The notes: generated by a model from the letters alone, not told the origin. A stretch of DNA of 64,000 nucleotides from Cronobacter muytjensii ATCC 51329 (GCF_001277195.1 NZ_CP012268.1:1860001-1924000); one strand, 5' to 3'; shown: positions 24,218-32,130, counted from the stretch's first letter. Made by a program: numbers and translations.

Positions 24218-24545
24218 AGCGGTATCATCATCCAGACACAACCCAGACAGCGGCGCGGAATAATTATCAAAGGCAACTATTCCCCATCAGCGAAATATCT
24301 CTGGCGCAACAGATCATTGGTTTTAAGTTTATGAAGTGATTGTAGATGCCCGCGCTAAAGTTTCCAGCAGGATAATTTCACCAGGTCGTTTGCGCCGTTT
24401 CGCTTTTGCGATTACCCGCGCGGGAAAATATATTTTCCGCGAAACGCTGACAGCCGCTTATTGCCGTATACACTTTTCTGATAATACTCAGAATATATTG
24501 CGCTGCCCGGGCGTGGGCGGCCCCAGCCGATAAGAAACCGTGCCG
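24218..24545. other. Divergent regulatory region of the polysaccharide locus
   Basis: A 328-base gap, AT-rich compared with its flanks, separates the leftward GT2 operon from the rightward acyltransferase operon, so both must be controlled here. It holds a 16-bp perfect palindrome (24423-24438). No convincing paired -35/-10 elements could be assigned, though TGATAATACT at 24479-24488 is a possible rightward -10. Confidence 0.55.
24423..24438. promoter_or_regulatory. 16-bp perfect palindrome, candidate operator
   Basis: GGAAAATATATTTTCC is a perfect inverted repeat midway between the divergent operons, flanked by CGCG on one side and GCG on the other. It lacks a T-run beyond the arms, so an operator is more likely than a terminator. 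Confidence 0.45.
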
Positions 24546-25766
24546 ATGAGCGATTCTGCAAGCGTAGCTTCAACCCGCGACATGCCGCGCGCGCGCGTCT
24601 CCTGGCGCTATGTCGCGGCAGACCGGCGCGACCTGCGTATCGACCTGATGCGCGGCATTGCGCTGGTTATGATGATAGTGGCGCATACCGAAGTGATGTC
24701 GATATTTAATATATTGACGTGGGAACGTTTCGGATTAACCACAGGCGCTGAAGGGTTTGTGATCCTGGCGGGGTTTATGCTTGGCATGCTCAATCGTCAG
24801 CGACTGCAAAAAGCCGTATTACTGACGGTGGGATGGGCGCTCTGGCAGCGCGCATGGAAGATCTATCTCGTTAATGCCGTTATTATTTTGAGTGTGTTGT
24901 TGCTATCGAAATTGCCCTTCATTAATACCTTTGAAATAACGCACTTTGTCGATCGTTTCTCTGGCAATACCTGGTCACTGTTTCCCACCACGCCGCAAAT
25001 TAAAGAAACCTGGTTCAACATTGTTTTATTTTTACAAATTGGGCCGCATCAGACGCAAATTCTGGGTCTTTACGTCTTTTTGCTGCTGATTAGCCCGCTG
25101 TATCTCGCGCTGCTGCAATATCGTAAAACTCCGTGGCTGATTGCCGTATCAGCGCTGATTTACGGACTGTATCAGGTGAACCCGGTGCGCCTGACCCACA
25201 GCGAATTTGAGTTCGCGTTTCCATTGATGGCCTGGCAGTTTATCTACGTTTTAGGGATGTGCTGTGGCTGGCATAAAGAGGAGTTGCTGTCGCTGGCACG
25301 CACCGGGCCGGGGAAAGTGACCGTCACGGTAATGGTCATCTGCGCGCTGATATTACTGTTTATCGCCCAGAACCATACCAACCCCTTTATGCCGCCGGGC
25401 CTGCTGATGCATGTGATATCGCCTGCGGATTTCAACGCGCTGTATCACACCTGGGCTGCCAAGAACGGGCTTGGGCCGCTGCGCGTACTGAACGATTTTA
25501 GCCTGATGGTGACGGTCTATCTGCTGCTGACCTGGTGCTGGACGCCCATCTACCGCCTGACCGGCTGGTTTCTTATCCCGCTCGGCCAGCACTCGCTATA
25601 TACCTTTATTCTGCATGTGTATGTGGTCTTGCTGGTAAGCCAGGTGGTGCATTTCGATTTATGGCATCAGGCCTGGCTGCAAAATACGCTGGTTCACAGC
25701 GTGGCGCTGGGCATTCTCTGGCTGATGGCGAAATATGACGTCGCCGGACGCTGGATCCCCAATTAA
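24546..25766 (+). CDS. OpgC-family membrane protein (probable acyl-group transferase)
   Basis: A 406-residue polytopic inner-membrane protein with about ten hydrophobic segments. The N-terminal signature RDLRIDLMRGIALVMMIVAHTEV (about 28-50) is that of the OpgC family, whose founding member adds succinyl groups to periplasmic glucans. Here it opens the arm divergent from the GT2 operon, so acyl decoration of that polymer is the natural inference. The ATG at 24546 is used; a GTG at 24540 precedes it and the ribosome-binding site is weak. The next gene starts 14 bases after its stop. Confidence 0.82.
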   Translation: MSDSASVASTRDMPRARVSWRYVAADRRDLRIDLMRGIALVMMIVAHTEVMSIFNILTWERFGLTTGAEGFVILAGFMLGMLNRQRLQKAVLLTVGWALWQRAWKIYLVNAVIILSVLLLSKLPFINTFEITHFVDRFSGNTWSLFPTTPQIKETWFNIVLFLQIGPHQTQILGLYVFLLLISPLYLALLQYRKTPWLIAVSALIYGLYQVNPVRLTHSEFEFAFPLMAWQFIYVLGMCCGWHKEELLSLARTGPGKVTVTVMVICALILLFIAQNHTNPFMPPGLLMHVISPADFNALYHTWAAKNGLGPLRVLNDFSLMVTVYLLLTWCWTPIYRLTGWFLIPLGQHSLYTFILHVYVVLLVSQVVHFDLWHQAWLQNTLVHSVALGILWLMAKYDVAGRWIPN

Positions 25767-25780
25767 GGAACGACAAGGGT

Positions 25781-26695
25781 ATGACGAGGGCATTTCACTA
25801 CTTCGGTCTGGCGACGCTCGCACTGGCGGCGCAACCGGGCATCGCCGCCACGCCGCCCGCCGCTGCGGCGGCGAAGCAAAGCACCGATACCGAGGCGGAG
25901 CCGATTCAGACAGGCGTGTTCACCAGCCGCTGGGGACGGCTTTTCTCCGGCAATGACAATAAGTTTTCCGGCGCGCTGAGCTTTAACAGCGGGCTGAAAG
26001 ATCAGTGGGTGACGATCCCGAACAGTAGCGATACCGCGTCGCAGACTAACAAAATCAACCAGACCGTTAACCTGAGCATGCAGTATTCGCCGTGGAGCTT
26101 TCTCTTCGCTAACGTCACGCTGCGCGCGCCGGTACGTGACTTTAGCCGCTATACCAGCGACTTTCGCTACAGCTTCGGCTATGACGACTGGCACGCCAAC
26201 ACCTTCAGCCTGGTTTACAGCAACTATGGCGATAACCATATCTGGCCTTCAGGCAACAAGCGGCGCACCTATTTTGAGCAGGGCGGCGTCACAGCGGCGT
26301 ATAAATTCTCGCTTCCCAAACCGCTGGAGAAGCATCTGCTGATTAACAAGGGCGATTCCATTATCTGCCAGGTGGGCTATACCTGGGTGCCGCGTTACTA
26401 CGATCTCGCCAGCAACGGCATCCGCAGTAATAAAAACGTGGTGCTGGGCGGCTGCGGCTATACGTACAAGCAACACTATTTTGTGCGCGCCACCGCGTTC
26501 TGGTACCCGGAAAGCAGCCAGCAACAGCCGTGGAACGGCGATTACAGCTACAGCTTCGGCTACGCGGGCTACAAGCCGGGCACATTCTCGATTCAGTACG
26601 CCAACTACAGCGGCACGCGTTACCCCGGTCATGCGAGCGGCAATGGCAAGTTCCGCGAGGGCACCGTCAGCCTTATCTGGTATTTACCGCTTTGA
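25781..26695 (+). CDS. Putative outer-membrane barrel protein of the polysaccharide locus
   Basis: A 304-residue secreted protein with signal peptide (cut near GIAA, residue 23) and an Ala/Pro-rich linker to about 40. The rest alternates aromatic and polar residues in short strands (SFGYDDWHANTFSLVYSNY, YSFGYAGYKPGTFSIQYANY) and ends in TVSLIWYLPL, like an outer-membrane beta-barrel of about 12 strands. I recognise no named family. The repeated FGY...TFS...Y-NY pattern suggests an internal duplication. Its place between acyltransferase and regulators suggests export or anchoring of the polymer. The ribosome-binding site is AAGG. Confidence 0.65.
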   Translation: MTRAFHYFGLATLALAAQPGIAATPPAAAAAKQSTDTEAEPIQTGVFTSRWGRLFSGNDNKFSGALSFNSGLKDQWVTIPNSSDTASQTNKINQTVNLSMQYSPWSFLFANVTLRAPVRDFSRYTSDFRYSFGYDDWHANTFSLVYSNYGDNHIWPSGNKRRTYFEQGGVTAAYKFSLPKPLEKHLLINKGDSIICQVGYTWVPRYYDLASNGIRSNKNVVLGGCGYTYKQHYFVRATAFWYPESSQQQPWNGDYSYSFGYAGYKPGTFSIQYANYSGTRYPGHASGNGKFREGTVSLIWYLPL

Positions 26696-26704
26696 GGAGC
26701 CGTC

Positions 26705-27925
26705 ATGCCTGACAGACAGCGCGTGTTAATTGTTGATGATTCCACCGTTTACCGGCGGCTGCTCGGCAGTATGCTGGGAAAATGGGGCTACGAGGTGCTG
26801 GAAGCCGTCAACGGCGAGGCGGCGCTGGACGTGCTCGCCACACAGCCGGTCAATATGGTGTTAAGTGACTGGGAGATGCCGGTGATGGACGGGCTGACGC
26901 TCTGCCAGGAGATCCGCGCGCGCTTTCAGGAACACTACATCTACCTGATTTTACTCACCGCGCGCGAAAGCGTGGACGATCTGGCGCTCGGCTTTCAGGC
27001 GGGCGCGGATGATTTCCTCAGTAAACCTGTCAACCAGAGCGAGCTGCGCGCCAGGCTGCACGCGGGCGAGCGTATCCTGGAGCTGGAAGCGACGCTCGCG
27101 GCCCGCAATGCGCGGCTGCGCGAGGCGCTGACGCAAATCGAAAGCGATCTCCAGGCGGCGGCGCAGCTTCAGCGGTCGGTGCTGCCCGGGCGGCGGATGC
27201 ACTACGACAGCTTTTTCGCCGACTGGCTGTTTGTCCCGTCGGCCTATGTCTCCGGCGATATCTTCAATCTTTTCCCGCTCGACAGCCATCTTGGCTTTTA
27301 CTGCGTTGATGTGGCAGGCCACGGCGTGGGCGCGGCGATGATGTCGCTCGCGGTGGCGCGCCAGTTCCTGCACGGGCGCGCGGTAGAGCGCTTTCTGTTT
27401 GACGGCGACAGCGTGACCGCGCCGCATGAGGTCATTCGTATCCTCAACGAGCGTTTTTGTCATGACGACACCGAAATTGTCAGCTATTTCACGATGGTCT
27501 ACGGCGTTATTGATATCAACACCGGGGAGGGCACGCTGTGCCAGGCCGGGCATCCGACGCCGTTTATCACGCACCCCGACGGCGCCATTACACGCATCGG
27601 CGGCGGCGGGGCGCCGGTAGGGTTACTGGCGGGCTTAAGCTGGGATGAAACGCCGTTCACGCTGCGCCCCGGCGACCGTCTCTGTCTTTACAGCGACGGC
27701 ATTACCGAGTGCGAAAATCCGCAGCATGAGCAATTCGGCCAGGAGCGTCTGGAAAACTGGTTACAGCGTCACGTTTCCAGCCCGCTGGATGCTATCTTTC
27801 CCGCGCTGCATGAGAAACTTGTCGGCTGGCGCGCCGGGAAGAAGGGCGATCAGGTGGCGATGGCCGATGACGTATCACTGTTAATTATTGAACGCAGTAC
27901 AGAGGGAGTGCGCGATGAATCTTGA
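26705..27925 (+). CDS. Response regulator with PP2C (SpoIIE/RsbU-type) phosphatase
   Basis: A 406-residue cytoplasmic protein: REC domain 6-118 with phospho-acceptor Asp55 (VLSDWEMP) and Lys107 (SKPVN); helical linker 120-160 ending in LQRSVLP; PP2C domain about 165-400 with metal-binding Asp185 (GDIFN) and Asp202 (DVAGHG). In partner-switching systems such phosphatases dephosphorylate a STAS antagonist when the REC domain is phosphorylated. The STAS gene follows immediately, overlapping its stop by 11 bases. The likely phosphodonor is the Hpt domain of the hybrid kinase in the opposite arm. Confidence 0.9.
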   Translation: MPDRQRVLIVDDSTVYRRLLGSMLGKWGYEVLEAVNGEAALDVLATQPVNMVLSDWEMPVMDGLTLCQEIRARFQEHYIYLILLTARESVDDLALGFQAGADDFLSKPVNQSELRARLHAGERILELEATLAARNARLREALTQIESDLQAAAQLQRSVLPGRRMHYDSFFADWLFVPSAYVSGDIFNLFPLDSHLGFYCVDVAGHGVGAAMMSLAVARQFLHGRAVERFLFDGDSVTAPHEVIRILNERFCHDDTEIVSYFTMVYGVIDINTGEGTLCQAGHPTPFITHPDGAITRIGGGGAPVGLLAGLSWDETPFTLRPGDRLCLYSDGITECENPQHEQFGQERLENWLQRHVSSPLDAIFPALHEKLVGWRAGKKGDQVAMADDVSLLIIERSTEGVRDES

Positions 27926-28253
27926 AACTGAACATCTGGACGGCGTAAGCGTGATAACGCCCGTGGCGCGTCGGCTTGACGCTTCGGTGGCGGCCGCATT
28001 TCGCCAGGGCGTAAGCGAAGAGATAGCCCGCACCACCGGCGGGTTGATTATCGATTTCTCGCGCGTGGATTTTATCGACAGTAGCTGTCTCGGCACGCTG
28101 ATTGCGCTCTTTAAGCAGATGAACGGCAAAGGGGAGATGGCGCTCTGTTCGCTGAATAACAACATCATGAACATGTTCAAACTCACCCGCATGGACAGGG
28201 TATTTGTGCTCTGCGCCGATCGCGCCGCCGCGCTCGCCCGGCTAAAAGGATAA
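27915..28253 (+). CDS. STAS-domain anti-sigma-factor antagonist
   Basis: A 112-residue protein with the STAS fold pattern: VSVITPVARRLDASVAAAF, then GGLIIDFSRVDFIDSSCLGTLIALFK with the regulatory Ser57 of the DSS(G/C)LG motif, and a C-terminal MNMFKLTRMDRVF helix. Start at ATG 27915 with GAGGGAG upstream, inside the end of the phosphatase gene. The family is phosphorylated by an RsbW-type kinase and dephosphorylated by a PP2C phosphatase; both partners flank it. Its final target is unknown here. Confidence 0.88.
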   Translation: MNLETEHLDGVSVITPVARRLDASVAAAFRQGVSEEIARTTGGLIIDFSRVDFIDSSCLGTLIALFKQMNGKGEMALCSLNNNIMNMFKLTRMDRVFVLCADRAAALARLKG

Positions 28254-28257
28254 GCCA

Positions 28258-28689
28258 ATGAGCGACGTCCTGACGTTCCCGGCGCGCCTGGAGGCACTCG
28301 GCCCGATCGCCGATGCGCTCGCACAGTTTATGGCGTCGCTGCCGGTGAACGACAGCTGGCGTTTCGCGCTGGATTTAGCGGTTTGCGAGGCGGCGGCGAA
28401 CGTCATCCGCCACGCGCTGGACGAGATCCCGACGCGTGAGTTTACCGTGGAGTTTCAGCGCGAGGGCGAGTGCGCGCGCGTCATTTTCACTGATGACGGC
28501 AACGCCATTCCTGACGGCAAACTCGACGAGGCCCGTCAGGCGGCGCAGGACGACGACGCGGCGCTAATGTGTGAAGGCGGGCGAGGGTTGATGCTGATAG
28601 TCGCGTGCGTCGATGACGTCCGGTACAGCGCCGGTGCGCTAAATCGCCTGACGCTCAGCAAGCAGTTTACTGGTGACGTTGTCACTTAA
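28258..28689 (+). CDS. RsbW-like serine kinase / anti-sigma factor
   Basis: A 143-residue HATPase_c_2 protein. The ATP-binding N-box is CEAAANVIRHAL (about 43-54), the G1 box TDDGNAIPDG (about 79-88) and the G2 segment EGGRGLMLI (about 105-113). It lacks the histidine-kinase dimerisation domain, as expected for RsbW/SpoIIAB-like kinases acting on STAS proteins. The start is 4 bases after the STAS stop. No alternative sigma-factor gene lies nearby, so the output may be another target, as in Pseudomonas HsbA-type systems. Its 3' end overlaps a matS site. Confidence 0.85.
   Translation: MSDVLTFPARLEALGPIADALAQFMASLPVNDSWRFALDLAVCEAAANVIRHALDEIPTREFTVEFQREGECARVIFTDDGNAIPDGKLDEARQAAQDDDAALMCEGGRGLMLIVACVDDVRYSAGALNRLTLSKQFTGDVVT
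28673..28685. other. matS site (MatP binding)
   Basis: GTGACGTTGTCAC fits the matS consensus perfectly. It lies inside the last codons of the RsbW-like gene, 2.3 kb left of dif. Confidence 0.85.
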
Positions 28690-28698
28690 AAACCCGCT

Positions 28699-29277
28699 TC
28701 AGTGCGGCTCATATACCGTCATGGTAAAAATCAGCGGCGCATTATGCGCATTGACGTAGCGGTGCGGCGCATCGGTACGGGCCACCGCAGACGACCCGGC
28801 AGGCACCTGAACAGGCTCTTCATCAATCACGAGCGTCAGCACACCATGCTCAACATGCAGCAGTTCCGTCGTGCCGTGCGGGTGCCCCGCTGAGCTAAAA
28901 GCCTCGCCCAGCGGCATCTCCCAGCGCCACAGCTCGACCATATTCGGGCCGCTTGTACCGGCAAGGAGCCGCGCCGTTCCGCCGTTTTCTCCGCGCCATA
29001 ACACCGGAATCGACCCGGCATCAATCAGCCGCGCCGCAGGCTGACTCGCCACATCCAGGAGATCGGCCACCGACAGCCCCAGCGCGGCGGCAATCTTACA
29101 TAAAATGGCGATACTGGGGTTCGCAGCCGCTTTTTCCAGCTCAACCAGCATTCCTTTACTGACGCCTGCGCGCTGCGAGAGCGCGTCCAGCGTCACTTTG
29201 TGCGCTTTACGCCAGGCTTTTAAGCGCTGTGCCAGCGCGAGGCTCAGATAGTCAGCATCTGCACCTGAATCAGTCAT
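28699..29277 (-). CDS. XRE-family regulator with C-terminal cupin
   Basis: A 192-residue transcription factor: helix-turn-helix at about 13-66 (LKAWRKAHKVTLDALSQRAG, VSKGMLVELEKAAANPSIA), cupin at about 110-185 (HPHGTTELLHVEHGVLTLVID, VPAGSSAVARTDAPHRY). This HTH-cupin architecture usually controls a nearby metabolic gene, and it reads away from the B3/4 gene at 29342. Met at 29277 is preferred; a longer frame from 29298 runs into the divergent promoter region. Confidence 0.88.
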   Translation of the reverse strand: MTDSGADADYLSLALAQRLKAWRKAHKVTLDALSQRAGVSKGMLVELEKAAANPSIAILCKIAAALGLSVADLLDVASQPAARLIDAGSIPVLWRGENGGTARLLAGTSGPNMVELWRWEMPLGEAFSSAGHPHGTTELLHVEHGVLTLVIDEEPVQVPAGSSAVARTDAPHRYVNAHNAPLIFTMTVYEPH

Positions 29278-29341
29278 TATATTGACTTTGCGGGTCACTG
29301 GTCATTACCATGAAATAAAATAGTCATTACAGGATTATCCG

Positions 29342-30031
29342 ATGAAACCGTTAAAACCGTCAATCGCGCCGGCAATCATGCAGCTTGCACCCGGCTTCAG
29401 GGCCATCAGTATTCACGTGATTGCCGCACCGCTGGTTGACAGTGATGCAGGGAGAAGGGCGCTGGAGACGGCCTGCCGCCACGTTCAACACGACGATTTT
29501 CCGTGGGCGCAGGCGCATCTTGACGCGTGGGACGCCGTGTTTCAGGCCTTCGGCGCTAAACCCAAACGCACGCCGTGCTCGGCGCAGGCGCTGCGCAAAC
29601 GCGTCGCGCGCGATGGCAGCATGCCGTCTCTCGATCCTGTCGTCGACCTCTATAACGCGATAAGTATCAAATACGCCGTACCCGTTGGCGGTGAAAACGT
29701 TGCGGCGTACCAGGGGGAACCGCGCCTGGTGATGGCCGACGGCACGGAAGCTTTCGATACCGTTAAAGCAGGCGAGACAGTAAACGAATCGCCGGAGCCG
29801 GGCGAACCGGTATGGCGCGATGACGCAGGCGTAACATGTCGGCGCTGGAACTGGCGGCAGGGCGTGCGTACCCGCCTGGATTCCCACGCGCAGGCGATGT
29901 GGTTTATTCTGGAATGCTTGCCGCCGATGCCGGAGGACGCCGCCAGTGCCGCAGCCCGGGAGCTTATCGACGGGTTAACCGCGATGATGCCGGGCGCGCA
30001 GATAGTTATGGAAACGCTTGCGCCTGGCTGA
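29342..30031 (+). CDS. B3/4 domain protein
   Basis: A 229-residue cytoplasmic protein of the B3/4 family, the fold found in the beta subunit of phenylalanyl-tRNA synthetase and in stand-alone proteins of uncertain role. The diagnostic part is SLDPVVDLYNAISIKYAVPVGGENV (about 97-121), followed by the HAQAMWFILE segment near the end. It is divergent from the XRE-cupin regulator, its probable controller. The GrpB gene follows 19 bases later. Confidence 0.82.
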   Translation: MKPLKPSIAPAIMQLAPGFRAISIHVIAAPLVDSDAGRRALETACRHVQHDDFPWAQAHLDAWDAVFQAFGAKPKRTPCSAQALRKRVARDGSMPSLDPVVDLYNAISIKYAVPVGGENVAAYQGEPRLVMADGTEAFDTVKAGETVNESPEPGEPVWRDDAGVTCRRWNWRQGVRTRLDSHAQAMWFILECLPPMPEDAASAAARELIDGLTAMMPGAQIVMETLAPG

Positions 30032-30050
30032 GTTTATGCAGGAGATAACA

Positions 30051-30560
30051 ATGCCCGCACGATTAATCACGCTTGAGTCGTATAACCCGGCCTGGCCGGA
30101 TCGTTTCAGTAAAGAAGCAAACTGGCTGCGCGCCTCGCTCGGCAAGGTTGTTGTGGCCGTTCATCATATTGGCAGTACGTCAGTACCGGGGCTTACAGCC
30201 AAACCGGTTATCGACATCCTGCTTGAGGTGGCTGATATAGCCGCGCTCGATGCATGCGCTGATACCATGCAGGGGCTGGGCTACACGCCGCGCGGCGAAT
30301 ACGGTATACCGGGCAGGCGTTACTTTGTGAAAGGCGACGCCGCACGCACGCATCATATTCATGCTTTCCGTACCGGCAACGCGCATATTACGCGCCACCT
30401 GGCGTTTCGCGATTATCTGCGCGCCCATGAGGAAATCGCGCGGGAATATGAAGCGCTGAAACTGGCCGCCGCCCGCGACAGCGGGTATCAGTCTGTTCTC
30501 TACAGCGCGCTGAAAAACGAATTTATTGCAACGCATGAGCGGCAGGCGCTGGCGCAGTGA
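30051..30560 (+). CDS. GrpB family protein
   Basis: A 169-residue protein of the GrpB/UPF0157 family, which shares the nucleotidyltransferase fold. It shows VVAVHHIGSTSVPGLTAKPVIDILL (about 28-52) with the GST and D-x-L nucleotidyltransferase-like signature, and a late YEALKLAAARD...YSALKNEFI helix typical of the family. I start at ATG 30051 because AGGAG lies six bases upstream; in-frame starts at 30018 and 30036 have none. Probably co-transcribed with the B3/4 gene. The substrate is unknown. Confidence 0.88.
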   Translation: MPARLITLESYNPAWPDRFSKEANWLRASLGKVVVAVHHIGSTSVPGLTAKPVIDILLEVADIAALDACADTMQGLGYTPRGEYGIPGRRYFVKGDAARTHHIHAFRTGNAHITRHLAFRDYLRAHEEIAREYEALKLAAARDSGYQSVLYSALKNEFIATHERQALAQ

Positions 30561-30584
30561 TAAGCGTTAAGCGCGGAGGATCTG

Positions 30585-30908
30585 ATGACAAGCGACAGCC
30601 TTGAAGCGCGGGTTTCTACGCTCGTAAGAAAGCATCACGGTTTTTACCTCTTCGGGAAACCTGAACTGACAGAACAGACCGATCTGGATGTCGACCTGCA
30701 GCTGGACGATGACGACGCGCTGGAGCTGATGGAGGATTTCTTCACGACGTTTCGCGTGGCGCGCGGGAATTTCTCCATTACCACATACTATCCGCCCGAT
30801 CCGCCGCTGAGCGTAAGGTGTCCGAACGAAAGCAATGAGCGCAGAGACGCTGTCAGCGTGTCAGCGTGTCAGCGTGTCAGCGACCAGGGCGATGATGACG
30901 ACCGATAA
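30585..30908 (+). CDS. DUF1493-like protein, C-terminus apparently lost
   Basis: The first ~78 residues resemble DUF1493 proteins (acyl-carrier-like small acidic proteins): KPELTEQTDLDVDLQLDDDDALELMEDFFTTF and NFSITTYYPPDPPLSV. The expected family ending (a PLTLGML...GRW-like block) is missing, replaced by 29 unrelated residues encoded partly by four perfect 8-bp repeats. GGAGG precedes the ATG. The frame ends 27 bases before dif. It looks like a gene decayed or truncated at the terminus. Confidence 0.5.
   Translation: MTSDSLEARVSTLVRKHHGFYLFGKPELTEQTDLDVDLQLDDDDALELMEDFFTTFRVARGNFSITTYYPPDPPLSVRCPNESNERRDAVSVSACQRVSDQGDDDDR
30851..30882. repeat. Four tandem copies of an 8-bp unit
   Basis: TGTCAGCG is repeated four times without mismatch. 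Because 8 is not a multiple of 3, gain or loss of a unit changes the reading frame of the enclosing gene. It lies 54 bases from dif. Confidence 0.9.
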
Positions 30909-30935
30909 ACGCTGGATTCAGCCACGAATCATCTT

Positions 30936-30963
30936 GGTGCGCATAATGTATATTATGTTAAAT
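30936..30963 (+). other. dif site, XerCD chromosome dimer resolution
   Basis: The 28 bases read GGTGCGCATAA (XerC arm), TGTATA (centre), TTATGTTAAAT (XerD arm), which equals E. coli dif as I remember it. XerC and XerD recombine here, with FtsK, to resolve chromosome dimers at division. It marks the replication terminus; the three matS sites agree. Confidence 0.95.
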
Positions 30964-31201
30964 TACATTTTAATCCGGAACCCGGCCATCCGACGCTGTT
31001 CGCCTGTCCCCATTCTGACCTGCCCTGCATGCCTGATGCGTAACCTCCGCATCGCGTTAACGTAATGCCGTTGCGCTACGCGAAATCTGCACGGCTGAGC
31101 CTCACGCTTTTTCTCAGAATTCACGTAGCGCACCGTTTTTTCTCGCCAGTAAGCGGCGCCCGGCGTATCACTCCCGTCGCGCCACCGTTCCTGCTTTCTC
31201 T

Positions 31202-32089
31202 TTAGCGCGCCGTCGCCTGAACAAATGCTGCCAGCTGCGCGTTAAACCGCGCGGCTTCTTCAATAAATGGCGCATGGCCGGAACGTGCATACCATTCTGA
31301 CTGTATGCGTGGATTGAGCGCTTTCGCTCTTTTCAGCGACGCCTGCGGGTTAACCAGCGCGTCATGCTGGCCGTAGATAAACAGCAACGGCACACGCGCG
31401 GCGCTCAGCGCTTTTTCTGCGGGCACCATTATCTGCGGCACGTTGCGCTGCATTATCCAGGACGCCATTGCCGCGTTGGCCAGCAGACGCTCAAAGGTGT
31501 CCCGGTCGGGTTGCTGATAAAAACAGAGCCGCAAAAATTCGCGTTCGCCGTCAAGGTGCGTGAGTAAATCTGCCGCCGTCATGTTGCGATAAATTGCGGG
31601 ATGCGCGGGAATCAGCGCGGGTGTTAACTCCACCACACCGCCCACGTATAACGCGCCGGCAATCCGGCTGTCGCTGTACTCAGCAAGATAAGATGTGATA
31701 ACCGCGCCACCCAGAGACCAGCCAACCAGCACCGGTCGCGGCGCGCCGCTTTTTTCAATCACCGCGGCGAGATCGGCTCCCCATCGCCTGCCCTCGCGAT
31801 ACGCATTGTCGTTATCAGGCTTGTCGGAAAGCCCGTGGCCGCGCAGATCAAAGGTTATCAGTCGAAAGCGCTGCAGTTGCGGGTCGGCAAGCTGTCGGCT
31901 CCAGTTCAGGTGGCTGCCCAGCAGCCCGTGCAGAAAAATTATCGGTTTGCCGTCTGGGTCGCCGCTTTCCTGTACGGCAATCGTGACGCCATCCGGCGCG
32001 GTCACCGTATAGCTACGCGCGTGAGCTAAGGTCACGGTGGCGATAAACAACCACAGGCTGATAAACGTCCGGTAGATCATTACAGGCAT
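31202..32089 (-). CDS. Secreted alpha/beta hydrolase
   Basis: A 295-residue protein with signal peptide MPVMIYRTFISLWLFIATVT, cut near AHA (residues 23-24). The hydrolase fold shows PIIFLHGLLGS (oxyanion region), the nucleophile elbow GWSLGG, IYGQHDALV (acid) and the late catalytic His in SGHAPF. Start at 32089 with GAGG upstream; a longer frame runs through the divergent MerR gene. Being divergent from a MerR regulator, it is probably that regulator's target. The substrate is unknown. Confidence 0.82.
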   Translation of the reverse strand: MPVMIYRTFISLWLFIATVTLAHARSYTVTAPDGVTIAVQESGDPDGKPIIFLHGLLGSHLNWSRQLADPQLQRFRLITFDLRGHGLSDKPDNDNAYREGRRWGADLAAVIEKSGAPRPVLVGWSLGGAVITSYLAEYSDSRIAGALYVGGVVELTPALIPAHPAIYRNMTAADLLTHLDGEREFLRLCFYQQPDRDTFERLLANAAMASWIMQRNVPQIMVPAEKALSAARVPLLFIYGQHDALVNPQASLKRAKALNPRIQSEWYARSGHAPFIEEAARFNAQLAAFVQATAR

Positions 32090-32130
32090 TTTCGCTTCCT
32101 CGTTAATGGATTCCTGGCTAGCCTGAACGT

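Noticed and set aside
25297..25307. GTGACCGTCAC as a fourth matS site
   Set aside because: The half-sites are separated by one base rather than three, so MatP would not bind.
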